From Corynebacterium comes (GTDB taxonomy: Bacteria > Actinomycetota > Actinomycetes > Mycobacteriales > Mycobacteriaceae): a stretch of DNA of 64,000 nt. The notes beneath the pieces are model-generated. The model searched no databases. It worked only from the letters and a program-made list of their open reading frames with translations, and was not told the origin of the DNA. Where the stretch lies: contig NZ_CP046453.1 in the NCBI RefSeq assembly GCF_009734405.1, forward strand, positions 1,612,001-1,676,000. Direction: 5' to 3'. Positions 44,927-54,868 of this stretch are shown here, in pieces (the first letter of the stretch is position 1; every line of letters starts with the position of its first letter). Both the position numbers and the translations under genes were made by a program.

Positions 44927-47170
44927 CTAGCCCTCGACAGGGGTCAGGGAGATCTTTCCGCGGTTGTCGATGTCGGCGATCTCGACCTGGATCTTGTCGC
45001 CGACGTTGATCACGTCCTCGACCTTCTCGATGCGCTCATCGCCACCGAGGTTCGAGATGTGGATCAGGCCGTCACGGCCCGGGGTCAGGGAGACGAACGC
45101 GCCGAAGGCGACGGTCTTGACCACGGTGCCCAGGAAACGCTCGCCGACCTTCGGCAGCTGCGGGTTCGCGAGGGAGTTGATCTTCTCCACCGCGGCCTCG
45201 ACGGCCTCGCCGGTGATCGCGGAGACGTGGACGGTGCCGTCGTCCTCGATGGAGATCTGTGCGCCGGTCTCCTCGGTGATCGAGTTGATCATCTTGCCCT
45301 TCGGGCCGATGAGCTCACCGATCTTGGAGATCGGGATCTTCAGGCTGGTGATCCTCGGAGCCAGCGGCGACATCTCGTCGGGAGCGTCGATGACCTCGGC
45401 CATCGTCTCCAGGATGGCCAGACGGGCCTCACGGGCCTGCTCGAGGGCGTCCGAGAGCACCTGCGACGGGATGCCGTCGAGCTTGGTGTCCAGCTGCAGC
45501 GCGGTGATGATCTCGGCGGTGCCGGCGACCTTGAAGTCCATGTCACCGAAGGCGTCCTCCGCACCGAGGATGTCGGTGAGGGCGACGTACTTGGTCTCGC
45601 CGTCGACCTCGTCGGAGACGAGGCCCATGGCGATACCCGCGACCGCGGCCTTCAGCGGCACACCGGCGTTGTACAGGGCGAGGGTGGAGGCACAGACGGA
45701 ACCCATGGAGGTGGAACCGTTGGAGCTCAGTGCCTCGGAGACCTGGCGGATGGCGTAGGGGAAGGTCTCGCGGGACGGGATGACCGGCTCGAGGGCACGC
45801 TCGGCGAGCGCACCGTGACCGATCTCGCGGCGCTTCGGGGAACCGACGCGGCCGGTCTCACCGGTGGAGTACGGCGGGAAGTTGTAGTGGTGGAAGTAGC
45901 GCTTGGCCGTCTCCGGGGACAGCGAGTCGATCTGCTGCTCCATCTTGAGCATGTCCAGGGTGGTCACGCCGAGGATCTGCGTCTCACCGCGCTCGAAGAG
46001 TGCGGAGCCGTGGGCGCGCGGGATCAGGTCGACCTCGACGCCCAGGTCACGGATGTCGGAGACGCCGCGGCCATCGATACGGTAACCCTCGGTGAGGATC
46101 TTGGTGCGTACGATCTGCTTCATCACTGCGTTGAAGGCGGCGCGGATCTGCTTGGAGGCGTCGTCAGCGGCGACAGCGCCCCGCAGGGAGTCCTCAACTT
46201 CGATCATGAAGGCGTTGGTGGAGTCCTCGCGCTCCTGCTTACCCTTGATGGTCAGCAGCTCGGAGAGCTTCCTGCCCGCCTTCTTCTCCACGGCCGAGTA
46301 GACCTCGTCGGAGTATTCCGGGAACAGCGGGAACTCCCGACGCTCCCGGGCGGCACGCTCGGCCAGGCCGGCCTGCGCCTTGCAGAGCAGGGCGATGAAA
46401 GGCTTCGCGGACTCCAGGCCCTCGGACACGGTGGACTCGGTCGGAGCCGGGGCGCCGTCCTTGATGCGCTCGAGCGTGTTCGCGCCGGCACCGGCCTCGA
46501 CCATCATGATGGCGACGTCCTCGCCCTTGTGGCGACCCTGCTCACGCTCGACGAGGCGGCCGGCGACGACCATCTCGAAGACGCTGTTGTCGCGCTGCTC
46601 GTGGGTCGGGAAGGCGACCCACTGGCCCTTGGGGTGCTTGTCGTCGGCGATCAGCGCCATACGGACGCCGCCGACGGCACCGGACACCGGCAGGCCGGAG
46701 AGCTGGGTGGCGGCGGAGGCGCCGTTGATGGCGACGACGTCGTAGTAGTCCTCCGGGTTCTGGGAGAGGACCGTGATGACGACCTGGACCTCGTTGCGCA
46801 GCCCCTTGACGAAGGTCGGACGCAGCGGGCGGTCGATCAGACGGCAGGCGAGGATCGCGTCGGTCGACGGGCGACCCTCGCGGCGGAAGAAGGAACCGGG
46901 GATGCGTCCGGCGGCGTACATCCGCTCCTCGACGTCCACCGTCAGCGGGAAGAAGTCGAGGCCCTCACGCGGCTGGTTGGAGGCGGTCACGGTGGCCAGC
47001 ATCATGTTGTCGTCATCCAGGTAGGTGGTGACGGATCCGCCGGCCTGGCGGGCCAGCTGGCCGGTCTCGAAACGAATGATGCGGGAACCGAAGTCGCCGT
47101 TGTCGATGGTGACGGCTGCCTCAGTGACGCCGAAATCCTCGTCCACGTGAAATGCCACGGGATTGTTCAT
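44927..47170 (-). CDS. pnp: Polyribonucleotide nucleotidyltransferase
   Basis: A 3'-5' phosphorolytic exonuclease of mRNA turnover. 747 residues from ATG 47170 (GAGGAG upstream); the 31 codons before it are not PNPase-like. Two RNase PH domains are joined by a helical linker. The first has [20 protein letters not shown], the second [20 protein letters not shown] with the catalytic region. KH ([18 protein letters not shown]) and S1 ([19 protein letters not shown]) domains close the protein. It follows rpsO, the classic order. Confidence 0.96.
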   Translation of the reverse strand: MNNPVAFHVDEDFGVTEAAVTIDNGDFGSRIIRFETGQLARQAGGSVTTYLDDDNMMLATVTASNQPREGLDFFPLTVDVEERMYAAGRIPGSFFRREGRPSTDAILACRLIDRPLRPTFVKGLRNEVQVVITVLSQNPEDYYDVVAINGASAATQLSGLPVSGAVGGVRMALIADDKHPKGQWVAFPTHEQRDNSVFEMVVAGRLVEREQGRHKGEDVAIMMVEAGAGANTLERIKDGAPAPTESTVSEGLESAKPFIALLCKAQAGLAERAARERREFPLFPEYSDEVYSAVEKKAGRKLSELLTIKGKQEREDSTNAFMIEVEDSLRGAVAADDASKQIRAAFNAVMKQIVRTKILTEGYRIDGRGVSDIRDLGVEVDLIPRAHGSALFERGETQILGVTTLDMLKMEQQIDSLSPETAKRYFHHYNFPPYSTGETGRVGSPKRREIGHGALAERALEPVIPSRETFPYAIRQVSEALSSNGSTSMGSVCASTLALYNAGVPLKAAVAGIAMGLVSDEVDGETKYVALTDILGAEDAFGDMDFKVAGTAEIITALQLDTKLDGIPSQVLSDALEQAREARLAILETMAEVIDAPDEMSPLAPRITSLKIPISKIGELIGPKGKMINSITEETGAQISIEDDGTVHVSAITGEAVEAAVEKINSLANPQLPKVGERFLGTVVKTVAFGAFVSLTPGRDGLIHISNLGGDERIEKVEDVINVGDKIQVEIADIDNRGKISLTPVEG

Positions 47171-47307
47171 GTATCTCCTCGAAAAAAATGTTTGGCGATC
47201 GTCGATGCCGCCAGAAAGCGCTGTCTTTGATACAACGAAGGCCCATTCTACCAGGCATGGCAATGCCGGTCATATGGCGCTTATCGACGCCCGGGCACAG
47301 ACGACAA

Positions 47308-47340
47308 CACCCGCCCTGCCGTGCGAACGGCGGGCGGGTG
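47308..47340 (-). terminator. Terminator between rpsO and pnp
   Basis: CACCCGCC (47308-47315) pairs with GGCGGGTG (47333-47340) and CCGT with ACGG inside, 22 bp after the rpsO stop. It would separate rpsO from pnp at least partly. The rest of 47171-47362 holds the pnp leader. Confidence 0.6.
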
Positions 47341-47362
47341 ATGGAGATGTCGGAAAGCTCAG

Positions 47363-47632
47363 TTAGCGACGCAGGCCCAGGCGGGCGATCAGGTCACGGT
47401 AGCGGGCGATGTTCTCGCCGGCCAGGTACTTCAGCAGCGCACGACGACGGCCGACCATCAGCAGCAGGCCACGACGGGAGTGGTGATCGTGCTTGTGGAA
47501 CTTCAGGTGCTCGGTCAGGGTGTTGATGCGGTTGGTCAGCATTGCGACCTGGGCCTCCGGGGAGCCGGTGTCGGTCTCGTGGAGACCGTACTCGCCGAGG
47601 ATGGCCTTCTTCTGCTCACTGGTCAGAGCCAT
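47363..47632 (-). CDS. rpsO: 30S ribosomal protein S15
   Basis: 89 residues, the normal length. [39 protein letters not shown] and [11 protein letters not shown] are hallmark stretches. It binds 16S rRNA in the central domain and S6/S18. Downstream of it lie its terminator and pnp. Confidence 0.97.
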   Translation of the reverse strand: MALTSEQKKAILGEYGLHETDTGSPEAQVAMLTNRINTLTEHLKFHKHDHHSRRGLLLMVGRRRALLKYLAGENIARYRDLIARLGLRR

Positions 47633-47764
47633 GATGATTCTCTTTTCCTTGTTTCAGTCCACATGAAATGTCACCGGGCGACCGGTGGGCGCAACTGCTG
47701 TGGACCGCAGATGCTTCAAAGCCTGGTGAAACGTTACCCGCTGATGGGCGGAGCGGCCAAATCT

Positions 47765-48727
47765 CTACGCTGCCGGGGTCTTCTCCGCCAGCGCGGTCAG
47801 CCGCCCCATGAACTCGGCCAGGAAACGCTCGACGTCGACGAGCGCGGCGACGCGGGCGGTCTTCACGGGATCGTTCAGGCGGGTCTCGTCGGCGATGGTG
47901 CGGCCGCGGGTCTCCCCGTGTGTGTCCACCTTGAGGTTGAGGTGCAGAAACTCCACCAGGCCCGGGTCGACGGCGACGGCGACGGCCAGCGGGTCATGCA
48001 GGCCGCAGCCCCCCAGGTGCGGCGAGGTGGTCTCGTAGGCCCGGATGTAGTGGTCGGCGGCGTCGGCCAGGAAGGTTCCGCCCCGGGTGCCCAGGCTGCG
48101 CCACACGGCGGTCTCCCGGGTGGTCAGCAGGGTCTGCAGGGTCACGTCCAGGCCGACCATGGTCACGTCCCGGGCTCGACGGAAGAGCAGGTCGGTGGCC
48201 TCGGGGTCCTGGTGGACGTTGGCCTCCGCCCAGGGCCGCACATTGCCAGGGACGGTCAGTGCGCCACCCATCATGATGATGCGGGCGTTCTCCGCGAAGG
48301 AGGAGTCGGCCTCGATGGCGGCGGCAATGGTGGTGGACGGGCCGGTGGGTACGATCACGAGCTCGTCGCCGTACTTCCGGACGGACTCGACCAGGAACTC
48401 CACCGCGTCGCCCTCGGCGGCGGCCGTCGTGGGCTCGGGCAGCTGCGCCCCGCCGATGCCGTTGGCGCCGTGGATGAATTCGGAGATCTCCAGGACCTCG
48501 AAGGAGTCACACTCCCGGGCGCACGGAAGGCCGGCGTGGACGGGGACGTCCGTGCGGCCGAAGAGCTCCAGGATGGCCAGGGCGTTGCGCACACCGGTGT
48601 CCACAGCCACGTTGCCGTAGGTGCCGGTGACGCCGATGATCTCCAGCTCCGGGGAGCCGAGCGCATAGGCCAGGGCGAGGGCGTCGTCGATACCGGTGTC
48701 CAGATCGAGGATGATCTTCCTGCGCAC
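47765..48727 (-). CDS. Inosine/uridine-preferring nucleoside hydrolase
   Basis: 320 residues. N-terminal LDLDTGIDDALALAYAL holds the aspartates that bind calcium. Also seen are GVTGTYGNVAVDTGVRN, IIMMGGALTVPGNV and GLHDPLAVAVAVDPGL with the catalytic His. It cleaves ribonucleosides to base and ribose for salvage. It follows ribF by 3 bp, so it is co-transcribed. The base preference is unknown. Confidence 0.9.
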   Translation of the reverse strand: MRRKIILDLDTGIDDALALAYALGSPELEIIGVTGTYGNVAVDTGVRNALAILELFGRTDVPVHAGLPCARECDSFEVLEISEFIHGANGIGGAQLPEPTTAAAEGDAVEFLVESVRKYGDELVIVPTGPSTTIAAAIEADSSFAENARIIMMGGALTVPGNVRPWAEANVHQDPEATDLLFRRARDVTMVGLDVTLQTLLTTRETAVWRSLGTRGGTFLADAADHYIRAYETTSPHLGGCGLHDPLAVAVAVDPGLVEFLHLNLKVDTHGETRGRTIADETRLNDPVKTARVAALVDVERFLAEFMGRLTALAEKTPAA

Positions 48728-48730
48728 CGG

Positions 48731-49699
48731 CTACTCCTTGATGCCGAGGATCTCCCGGACCTTCTCCACGTCCGCGGTGATGGCGGCGGTCAGCTCCTCC
48801 ACCGAGTTGTACTTCACCATGTCGCGGACGTGTCCGACGAAGGAGACGTCCGCGGTGTGCCCGTAGAGGTCGGCATCCCGGTCCAGCAGAAACGACTCGA
48901 CGCTGCGCGGTTCGTCTCCGAAGGTCGGGTTGGTGCCCACCGAGATCGCCGCCGGGTACGGCACATCCCGTGTCATGTTGCCGTCGATCGGGCGGTCATC
49001 CCGGATGGTGAACCAGCCGGCGTAGACACCGTCAGCGGGCAGGGCCACGGACTCCGGGAAATACTGGTTCGCGGTGGGGAAACCCAGCTCGCGCCCACCA
49101 CGGCCGGCACCGTGGACGATCTCGCCGGTGACGATGAAATCACGGCCCAGGGCCCAGGCGGCATTCTTGACGTCGCTGGCGCCGAGGTACTCCCGGATCT
49201 GCGAGGAGCAGATCCTGGTGTCCTCGTCGTAGAGCAGTTCGACGATGTTGATGTCCACGTCGTACTTCTTCCCCAGCTCCCGCATCGTGTCCGCGGTGCC
49301 TGCGGCGTTGCGGCCGAAGGTGAAGTTCTCCCCCACCACCACCGCCTTCGCCCTGAGCTTGTCGCGGAGCAGCACGGTGAAGTACTCCTCCGGCTCCATG
49401 CCCGCCAGTTCGCGCCGGAAGTCCAGGACCAGGACGCCGTGGACCCCCAGCTCCATCGCGTGCCGTAGCCGCTGCTCGACGGGGATCAGCAGCACCGGGG
49501 TGCGCTCAGGCGCGAACACCGAGAGCGGGTGCGGGTCAAAGGTGACCATCACACACGGCAGCCCTTTAACCCGGGCCACCTCAACCGCTTTCTCGATGAG
49601 CGCGCGGTGCCCGCGGTGGACTCCGTCGAACACCCCGATGGTGACCACCGATGCTTCGAGGTCAGCGGGGATGTCGTCAACTCCGTGCCAAACAATCAC
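48731..49699 (-). CDS. ribF: Bifunctional riboflavin kinase / FAD synthetase
   Basis: 322 residues. The FAD synthetase half has TIGVFDGVHRGHRALIEKA and VTFDPHPLSVFAPERTPV; the kinase half has GRGGRELGFPTANQYFP with the PTAN motif. It begins with GTG at 49699, and TAGTCT (complement of 49706-49711) is 6 nt upstream, typical for leaderless transcription. It is divergent from truB with only 29 bp between the start codons. No FMN riboswitch is visible. Confidence 0.94.
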   Translation of the reverse strand: MIVWHGVDDIPADLEASVVTIGVFDGVHRGHRALIEKAVEVARVKGLPCVMVTFDPHPLSVFAPERTPVLLIPVEQRLRHAMELGVHGVLVLDFRRELAGMEPEEYFTVLLRDKLRAKAVVVGENFTFGRNAAGTADTMRELGKKYDVDINIVELLYDEDTRICSSQIREYLGASDVKNAAWALGRDFIVTGEIVHGAGRGGRELGFPTANQYFPESVALPADGVYAGWFTIRDDRPIDGNMTRDVPYPAAISVGTNPTFGDEPRSVESFLLDRDADLYGHTADVSFVGHVRDMVKYNSVEELTAAITADVEKVREILGIKE

Positions 49700-49705
49700 C
49701 GCTAC

Positions 49706-49722
49706 AGACTACGGCATAGACT
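49706..49722. promoter_or_regulatory. Divergent leaderless promoter pair, ribF / truB
   Basis: Minus-strand TAGTCT (49706-49711) and plus-strand TAGACT (49717-49722) stand 6 nt from the ribF GTG and truB ATG. Each gene's -35 region must lie inside the coding sequence of the other. Confidence 0.5.
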
Positions 49723-49728
49723 GCCCAT

Positions 49729-50622
49729 ATGACTGATCCCCTGGCCGGTTCCGGACTCGTAGTCGTTGATAAGCCCGCGGGCATGACCTCGCATGATGTG
49801 GTCGCCCGCCTTCGTCGATACTTCTCCACCCGACGGGTGGGCCACGCCGGCACCCTCGATCCGATGGCCACGGGAGTGCTGATCGTCGGCATCGAACGGG
49901 GCACGAAGTTCCTCGCGCACATGGTCGCCGCCACGAAATCCTACGACGCCACCATCCGCCTCGGGGCGTCCACGACCACCGACGACGCCGAAGGGGAGGT
50001 CACGGGCGGGGCCAGCGCGGCGTCGATAAGCGAGGAGCAGGTACGCGCCGGCGTCGAGGCGCTGAGCGGCGACATCCTGCAACGTCCCTCCTCGGTCAGC
50101 GCCATCAAGATCGACGGCCGCCGCGCCCACGAGCTCGTCCGCGCCGGGGTGGAGGTCAACCTGCCTGAACGGCCCGTCACGGTGACCCGTTTCGACGTGC
50201 TGGAGTTCCGCCGGGAGGGCGATTTCCTCGACGTCGACGTGAGCGTCGACTGCTCCTCAGGCACCTACATCCGTTCGCTGGCCCGCGACCTCGGCGAGTC
50301 GCTCGGTGTCGGCGGGCACCTCACCGCCCTGCGACGCACCGCGGTCGGGCCCTTCCTGCTTTCCGACGCCCAACCCCTCGATTCCCTCGAGTCCTCCCCG
50401 AAGCTCTCGCTCTCACTGGACGAGGCGCTCACCCGGAACTTCCCCGTCCTCCCGGTCACCGACGAGGAGGCCGACGCCCTGGCCATGGGTAAGTGGCTCG
50501 AACCGCGCGGCCTGGCGGACACCCACGCGGCCGTGGCGCCCGACGGGCGGGCGATCGCCCTCATCAGGGAGAAGGGCAATCGGCTGTCCACCGTCTTCGT
50601 GGCACGCCCCTCGACCCTCTAG
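49729..50622 (+). CDS. truB: tRNA pseudouridine-55 synthase
   Basis: 297 residues. The catalytic aspartate is in HAGTLDPMATGVLIVG; KPAGMTSHDVV and SCSSGTYIRSLARDLG are also family marks. An actinobacterial C-terminal PUA-like domain is present. The usual location next to infB-rbfA is lost here by the long operon between them. Its TAG stop shares CTAG (50619-50622) with the convergent pptT. Confidence 0.94.
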   Translation: MTDPLAGSGLVVVDKPAGMTSHDVVARLRRYFSTRRVGHAGTLDPMATGVLIVGIERGTKFLAHMVAATKSYDATIRLGASTTTDDAEGEVTGGASAASISEEQVRAGVEALSGDILQRPSSVSAIKIDGRRAHELVRAGVEVNLPERPVTVTRFDVLEFRREGDFLDVDVSVDCSSGTYIRSLARDLGESLGVGGHLTALRRTAVGPFLLSDAQPLDSLESSPKLSLSLDEALTRNFPVLPVTDEEADALAMGKWLEPRGLADTHAAVAPDGRAIALIREKGNRLSTVFVARPSTL

Positions 50623-51275
50623 GTCACCGCCGTCGCAGCGATCACGTACCCGTCACGCACCATCCACCGACCGGAGATGAAGGGCACCGGGGTGGGCCGG
50701 GTCAGCAGGTAGGAGATGAAGGAACCGTCGGAACGGATGTCGATCTCCGCGTCCTCGAAACCCAGCCAGCGGTGCGTCATGGGGAACCACGCCTTGTAGG
50801 TGGCTTCCTTGGCGCAGAAGAGCAGGCGGTCGGCGCACTCGATGCCCTCGGAGTGCAGGCGTTCAAGCTGGGGCATCTCGCCCGGGCGCGCGATGGAGCT
50901 GATGACCTCCCGGGGAAGCGGTTCCGCGGGTTCGGCATCCAGCCCCATGGAGCGGACGTGTGTCTTCGGGGCCACGACGGCGGCCCGGAAACCCTCGGTG
51001 TGGGTCATGGATCCGGTGATGTTCTCCGGCCACAGGGGCATGCCCCGTTCACCGCGGAGGATGGGTTCGTCCTCACACCTGCCCAGGTCGTGGAGCGCCT
51101 GATGGGCGCACCACCGGGCGTCGCCGAACTCCGCCTTGCGGATGTCCACCGAGTGCGACACCAGCGCCTGCTCGAGGGGATTCAGGCCGTGGAAGTTCTG
51201 CAGGTCAGGCTCGTGTTTGTCGGTGATGACATAACAGAAGCGGGCGGCCTCGGGGAAGAGACTCGACTCAAGCAT
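50619..51275 (-). CDS. pptT: 4'-phosphopantetheinyl transferase
   Basis: 218 residues from ATG 51275, preceded by GCAGG. GLDAEPAEPL and LLFCAKEATYKAWFP carry the Mg2+-binding aspartate/glutamate and the KEA-K motif of the Sfp/EntD class, and MTHTEGFRAA the first conserved region. It activates carrier proteins, in Corynebacteriales those of mycolate and fatty-acid synthesis. It overlaps the upstream phosphoesterase by 8 bp, as pptT and Rv2795c (pptH) are paired in Mycobacterium. Confidence 0.9.
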   Translation of the reverse strand: MLESSLFPEAARFCYVITDKHEPDLQNFHGLNPLEQALVSHSVDIRKAEFGDARWCAHQALHDLGRCEDEPILRGERGMPLWPENITGSMTHTEGFRAAVVAPKTHVRSMGLDAEPAEPLPREVISSIARPGEMPQLERLHSEGIECADRLLFCAKEATYKAWFPMTHRWLGFEDAEIDIRSDGSFISYLLTRPTPVPFISGRWMVRDGYVIAATAVT

Positions 51276-52083
51276 CTCGATCACCTGCCGCGATGGTCCT
51301 GACCGGGTAGGGCCAGGGGTTGAGGTGGCCGTGGCGTTCCCATTCGCGCGGGTACCCCAGGGACACCTCGATGTGCGGCACACCGGAGACCAACGTCTCC
51401 CCCGGCGTGTGCAGATGCCCGTAGATGACCGCCTGCGCGTTGTAGCGTTCGGCCCAGGTGCGGGTGTGCCGGGTGCCGCACCACAGGGCGATCTCCGGGT
51501 GGCGCAGCTCCAGCGTCGGCTCCTGCACGAGGGGCCAGTGGTTGATCAGGATGGTGGGTCCCTCGATGAGCGAGAGTCGTTTGATGGAGTAGGCCAGCCG
51601 GTCCCAGCACCAGGCACGGACGTCGACGAAGGGGGCGATGGCGAACTCGTCGGTCATCATGATCTGCCGGTCGTGAGCGGCCTGGACGGCCTCCTCGACG
51701 GTCATGCCGGGGCCGCGGAAAGAGTAGTCGTAGAGCGTGAACAGCGGCACGATGGTGATGCCGTCGAACACCGGGTACGGGTCCTCGGGGGTGAGGACGC
51801 CGATGTCCCGGCAGCCGTCGACCAGCTCGGTGTACTTCTCGCGACCCTGGTAGCGGTCGGCGGAACGAGAGAAGAGCTCGTGGTTGCCGGGAACCCAGAT
51901 CACCCGGGCATAGCGTTCCTGCAGCTGCTTGAGTATGCGCAGCACCAGCTCGGTGCGTTCCGCCACGTCACCGGCGACGATGAGCCAGTCCGAAGGATCG
52001 GTGGGCTGGATCTCCTCGATTCGGACGACATTGGCCTTGACGGCGCCGTGCAGGTCGCTCACGGCCCACAGCGTTGTGGTCAT
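51268..52083 (-). CDS. pptH: Metallophosphoesterase, PptH-like
   Basis: 271 residues of the calcineurin-like fold: AVSDLHGAVKAN, IVAGDVAERTE, VPGNHELFSR, LINHWPLVQEP and YGHLHTPGE give all metal ligands. Mycobacterial Rv2795c (PptH) in the same place removes phosphopantetheine from carrier proteins, opposing PptT. The same activity is likely here by context. A close paralogue lies at 54869-55663. Confidence 0.82.
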   Translation of the reverse strand: MTTTLWAVSDLHGAVKANVVRIEEIQPTDPSDWLIVAGDVAERTELVLRILKQLQERYARVIWVPGNHELFSRSADRYQGREKYTELVDGCRDIGVLTPEDPYPVFDGITIVPLFTLYDYSFRGPGMTVEEAVQAAHDRQIMMTDEFAIAPFVDVRAWCWDRLAYSIKRLSLIEGPTILINHWPLVQEPTLELRHPEIALWCGTRHTRTWAERYNAQAVIYGHLHTPGETLVSGVPHIEVSLGYPREWERHGHLNPWPYPVRTIAAGDRDA

Positions 52084-52095
52084 GGATGCACCTCC

Positions 52096-53388
52096 TTATC
52101 CCTCAGTATCTACCACAGCCCACGCCATGGACCGGAAGCGCCAGACCACCGCGAGGAGCCGGATGACGATGAACGCCAGCAACCCCAGCCAGATGCCGGT
52201 CAGGCCGCCGTCGACGGCGAAGGAGATCCACACGCCGGGCAGGAAACCCAGGATGACGGACGCGAGGGTGATCGTCCGCAGGAAGGCGGCGTCACCGGCG
52301 CCCAGCAGCACGCCGTCGAGGGCGAAGACGACTCCGCCGAGGACGATCATGATGATCATCACCCACCACGGCCCCGTGATGATCGCCAGGACGGATCCGT
52401 CGTTGGTGAACAGCCGCGGAATCACGTGGGCGCCCGCCGCGAACGCAGCTCCGAGCACCCCGGCGAACACCAGCGAGTACACGATCACCCGCTGTCCCAC
52501 CTGCTTCGCCACGCCCACCGATCCCCGACCGAGCGCCGCCCCCGTCAGCGCCTGCGCGGCGATCGCGAGCGAATCCAGAACGAGCGTGATGAAGTTCCAC
52601 AGCTGCAGCATGATCTGGTGCGCCGCCAGGGAGGAGGTGCCGAAACGCGCGGCCACAGCGGCCGCCGACACGAAGGCCACCTGGAAGGACAGGGACCGCA
52701 GGATCAGGTCCCTGCCCATGACCAGCTGCCGACGCATGATCGACCTGTCCGGCCGCCAACTGCCCTGATGCTCCCGGGCCAGGGCGAAGAGGAAGCACAG
52801 GGCGGTGATGGACACACCCACGACGTTGGCCATCGCAGAACCCGACAGTCCGAACCTCCCCACCAGCACGGGAATGAGAACCGCCCCCGGAATGACTCCC
52901 GCCAGGGTGAACCAGAGCGGCCGTCGGGTGTCCTGGACACCTCGCAACCAACCGTTGCCCGCCATGACCACCAGCGTCAGCGGTATGGCGAAGGCGGCGA
53001 TGTGCAGCCACTCGGCCGCCGCCGCTGCCGTGGCTTCGTCACCCGAGAGCCACAGACCGATATGCCCGGCGGAGAGCCAGATCAACGAGGCGATGGCCAT
53101 GCCCACCGCAAGGCCCACCCAGGTGGCCTGCACGCCCTCGGCGACGGCCCTGTCGCGCTGCCCCGAACCGTAGAGCCGGGAGGCACGCGCAGTGGTCCCG
53201 TAGGACAGGAAGGTCAGCTGCGTGGTCACCGTCGACTGGACGGTGGTGCCCACGGCGAGGGCCGCGAGCTCGAAGGAGCCGAGACGGCCGATGACGGCGG
53301 TGTCGAGAAGCAGGTAGAGCGGGGTGGCGGAGAGAACGCCGAGGGCGGGCAGTGCCAGTGCGAAGATCTGCCTGGCGGAGACAGTCAC
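52096..53388 (-). CDS. dinF: MATE-family efflux protein
   Basis: 430 residues with about twelve helices, DinF subgroup. N-terminal FALALPALGVLSATPLYLLLDTAVIG and later GNGWLRGVQDTRRPLW are characteristic. Probably a cation/drug antiporter; substrate unknown. The GTG start overlaps the DHH-phosphatase stop by 4 bp (GTGA). The order nrnA-dinF matches Rv2837c-Rv2836c. Confidence 0.87.
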   Translation of the reverse strand: MTVSARQIFALALPALGVLSATPLYLLLDTAVIGRLGSFELAALAVGTTVQSTVTTQLTFLSYGTTARASRLYGSGQRDRAVAEGVQATWVGLAVGMAIASLIWLSAGHIGLWLSGDEATAAAAAEWLHIAAFAIPLTLVVMAGNGWLRGVQDTRRPLWFTLAGVIPGAVLIPVLVGRFGLSGSAMANVVGVSITALCFLFALAREHQGSWRPDRSIMRRQLVMGRDLILRSLSFQVAFVSAAAVAARFGTSSLAAHQIMLQLWNFITLVLDSLAIAAQALTGAALGRGSVGVAKQVGQRVIVYSLVFAGVLGAAFAAGAHVIPRLFTNDGSVLAIITGPWWVMIIMIVLGGVVFALDGVLLGAGDAAFLRTITLASVILGFLPGVWISFAVDGGLTGIWLGLLAFIVIRLLAVVWRFRSMAWAVVDTEG

Positions 53389-54338
53389 GACGCCCGCAGC
53401 TCCCCCAGCAGTTCCTCCAGGACCTCCTCGATGGTGCCGTGGGCGGTGTAGCCGGCCGCCGGTGTGTGCCCGCCGCCGCCCAGAGCGACGGCGAGCAGTG
53501 CGACGTTGATCTGGTTGGACCGCAGCGAGACGTGCCAGAGGTCAGGCAGGGATTCCTTGAACACCACGCCCAGATTCGTGCCCTGCAGGGAACGCACGAA
53601 ATCCACCAGGCCCTCGACCGCCGGCAACGATCCCGTCCGGATGAGGTCATGGTCGGCCACGATCACCGCCAACCGGTAGTCACCGGCCTCATGGACCTCC
53701 ACGCTCGACAGGGCGCGTCCCATCATGCGCAGGTCGACGACGGTGCCGGAATCGAGGAGGTCGACGGCGATGGAACGGACATCCAGACCGGTCTCCATGA
53801 GACGGGCCGCGAAGGTGTGCATCTGCGGGCTGCCCCACCGGAAGCTCCCGGTGTCGGTGAGCACGCCCGCGTACAGGGCGTGGGCGATCGGCTGATCCAG
53901 CGTGACGCCCAGGTGCTCGAAGAGTCGGCCGAGGACCGTGGTCGTGGATTCGGCCTGGACATCGATCAGGTCCACCCGGCCGAAACCGGGGTTCGAGGCA
54001 TGGTGGTCGATGACCACGGTGTCCTGCGCGCGCGCCGACACCGCAGTGGCGAGCGTTCCCGTGCGGTCGAGTGAGCCGCAGTCGACTGTGATGATGAGGT
54101 CGACGTCGGGAAGCGAATCGGCCAGCGCGATCTCCTCCGCACCGGGGATGGTGCGCAGGTTGTCCGCGAAGGGATGGGACTGTCCGATGAGCCCCACCGC
54201 CTGCTTGCCCAGCTGACGCAGGGCACCCACCGTGGCGCATACGGAACCGATGGCGTCCGCGTCAGCGCGCACGTGACCGATGACGGCGACGCTGTGCGCA
54301 GCCTCGATCGCCGCCGCCGCCTCCGCGTAGGGCGGCAC
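53385..54338 (-). CDS. nrnA: DHH-family oligoribonuclease / pAp phosphatase
   Basis: 317 residues. N-terminal AVIGHVRADADAIGSV and VIDHHASNPGFGRVD carry the DHH metal site; the DHHA1 domain ends with GGGGHTPAAGYTAHG. Members degrade nanoRNA, pAp and, in Mycobacterium (Rv2837c/CnpB), cyclic-dinucleotide products. The start GTG overlaps the rbfA stop by one base (TAGTG). Confidence 0.9.
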   Translation of the reverse strand: MPPYAEAAAAIEAAHSVAVIGHVRADADAIGSVCATVGALRQLGKQAVGLIGQSHPFADNLRTIPGAEEIALADSLPDVDLIITVDCGSLDRTGTLATAVSARAQDTVVIDHHASNPGFGRVDLIDVQAESTTTVLGRLFEHLGVTLDQPIAHALYAGVLTDTGSFRWGSPQMHTFAARLMETGLDVRSIAVDLLDSGTVVDLRMMGRALSSVEVHEAGDYRLAVIVADHDLIRTGSLPAVEGLVDFVRSLQGTNLGVVFKESLPDLWHVSLRSNQINVALLAVALGGGGHTPAAGYTAHGTIEEVLEELLGELRAS

Positions 54339-54775
54339 TACTGATCGCCCTCTGTCTTGTACGGGTTGGCGTCGCCGGCCGGCTTCGCGTTCTCCTTCAG
54401 CTTCGCCAGCTCCGCGTCACGGGCGCGGGCGCGGGCCAACAGGCCCTCCATGTGGGCCGAGGACTCCGGAACGGTATCCACCTCGAAGGAGAGGGTGGGG
54501 GTGAAACGCACACCCAGCTGGTCACCCACGATCTTGCGCAGCTGACCGCGGGCGCGGTGGAGGGCTTCGGCGGCGGTGTCATAGTCGGGCTTGTCATCGA
54601 TGGACTGTCCGCGGACCGTGTAGTACACCGTCGCGTCATGCAGATCACCGGTCACCCGGGTATCGGTGACGGTGACCAGCTCCAGGCGGCGGTCCTTGAC
54701 CTCGCGTTCGATGGCAGAGGCCACGATGGTCTGGATGCGCTTTGCCATTCGGCCGGCGCGGGCGTTGTCTGCCAT
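54338..54775 (-). CDS. rbfA: Ribosome-binding factor A
   Basis: 145 residues from ATG 54775 (AAGGAG upstream). [20 protein letters not shown] and [14 protein letters not shown] are family signatures, and [16 protein letters not shown] the KH-like end. It helps 16S rRNA 5'-end maturation. Here it is separated from infB by the second metallophosphoesterase. Confidence 0.94.
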   Translation of the reverse strand: MADNARAGRMAKRIQTIVASAIEREVKDRRLELVTVTDTRVTGDLHDATVYYTVRGQSIDDKPDYDTAAEALHRARGQLRKIVGDQLGVRFTPTLSFEVDTVPESSAHMEGLLARARARDAELAKLKENAKPAGDANPYKTEGDQ

Positions 54776-54868
54776 GTCGGGAGTCTCCTTGATAGTCGTA
54801 CTCAGAACTTCCACAGATTCTACCCCGCACGCCTCCCGAGCCTTGAGCATCCCCGCCCCGGGGCACCA

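Noticed and set aside
45059..47230. A 723-codon open frame antisense to pnp
   Set aside because: Same pattern of third-position GC shadow; PNPase is certain on the minus strand.
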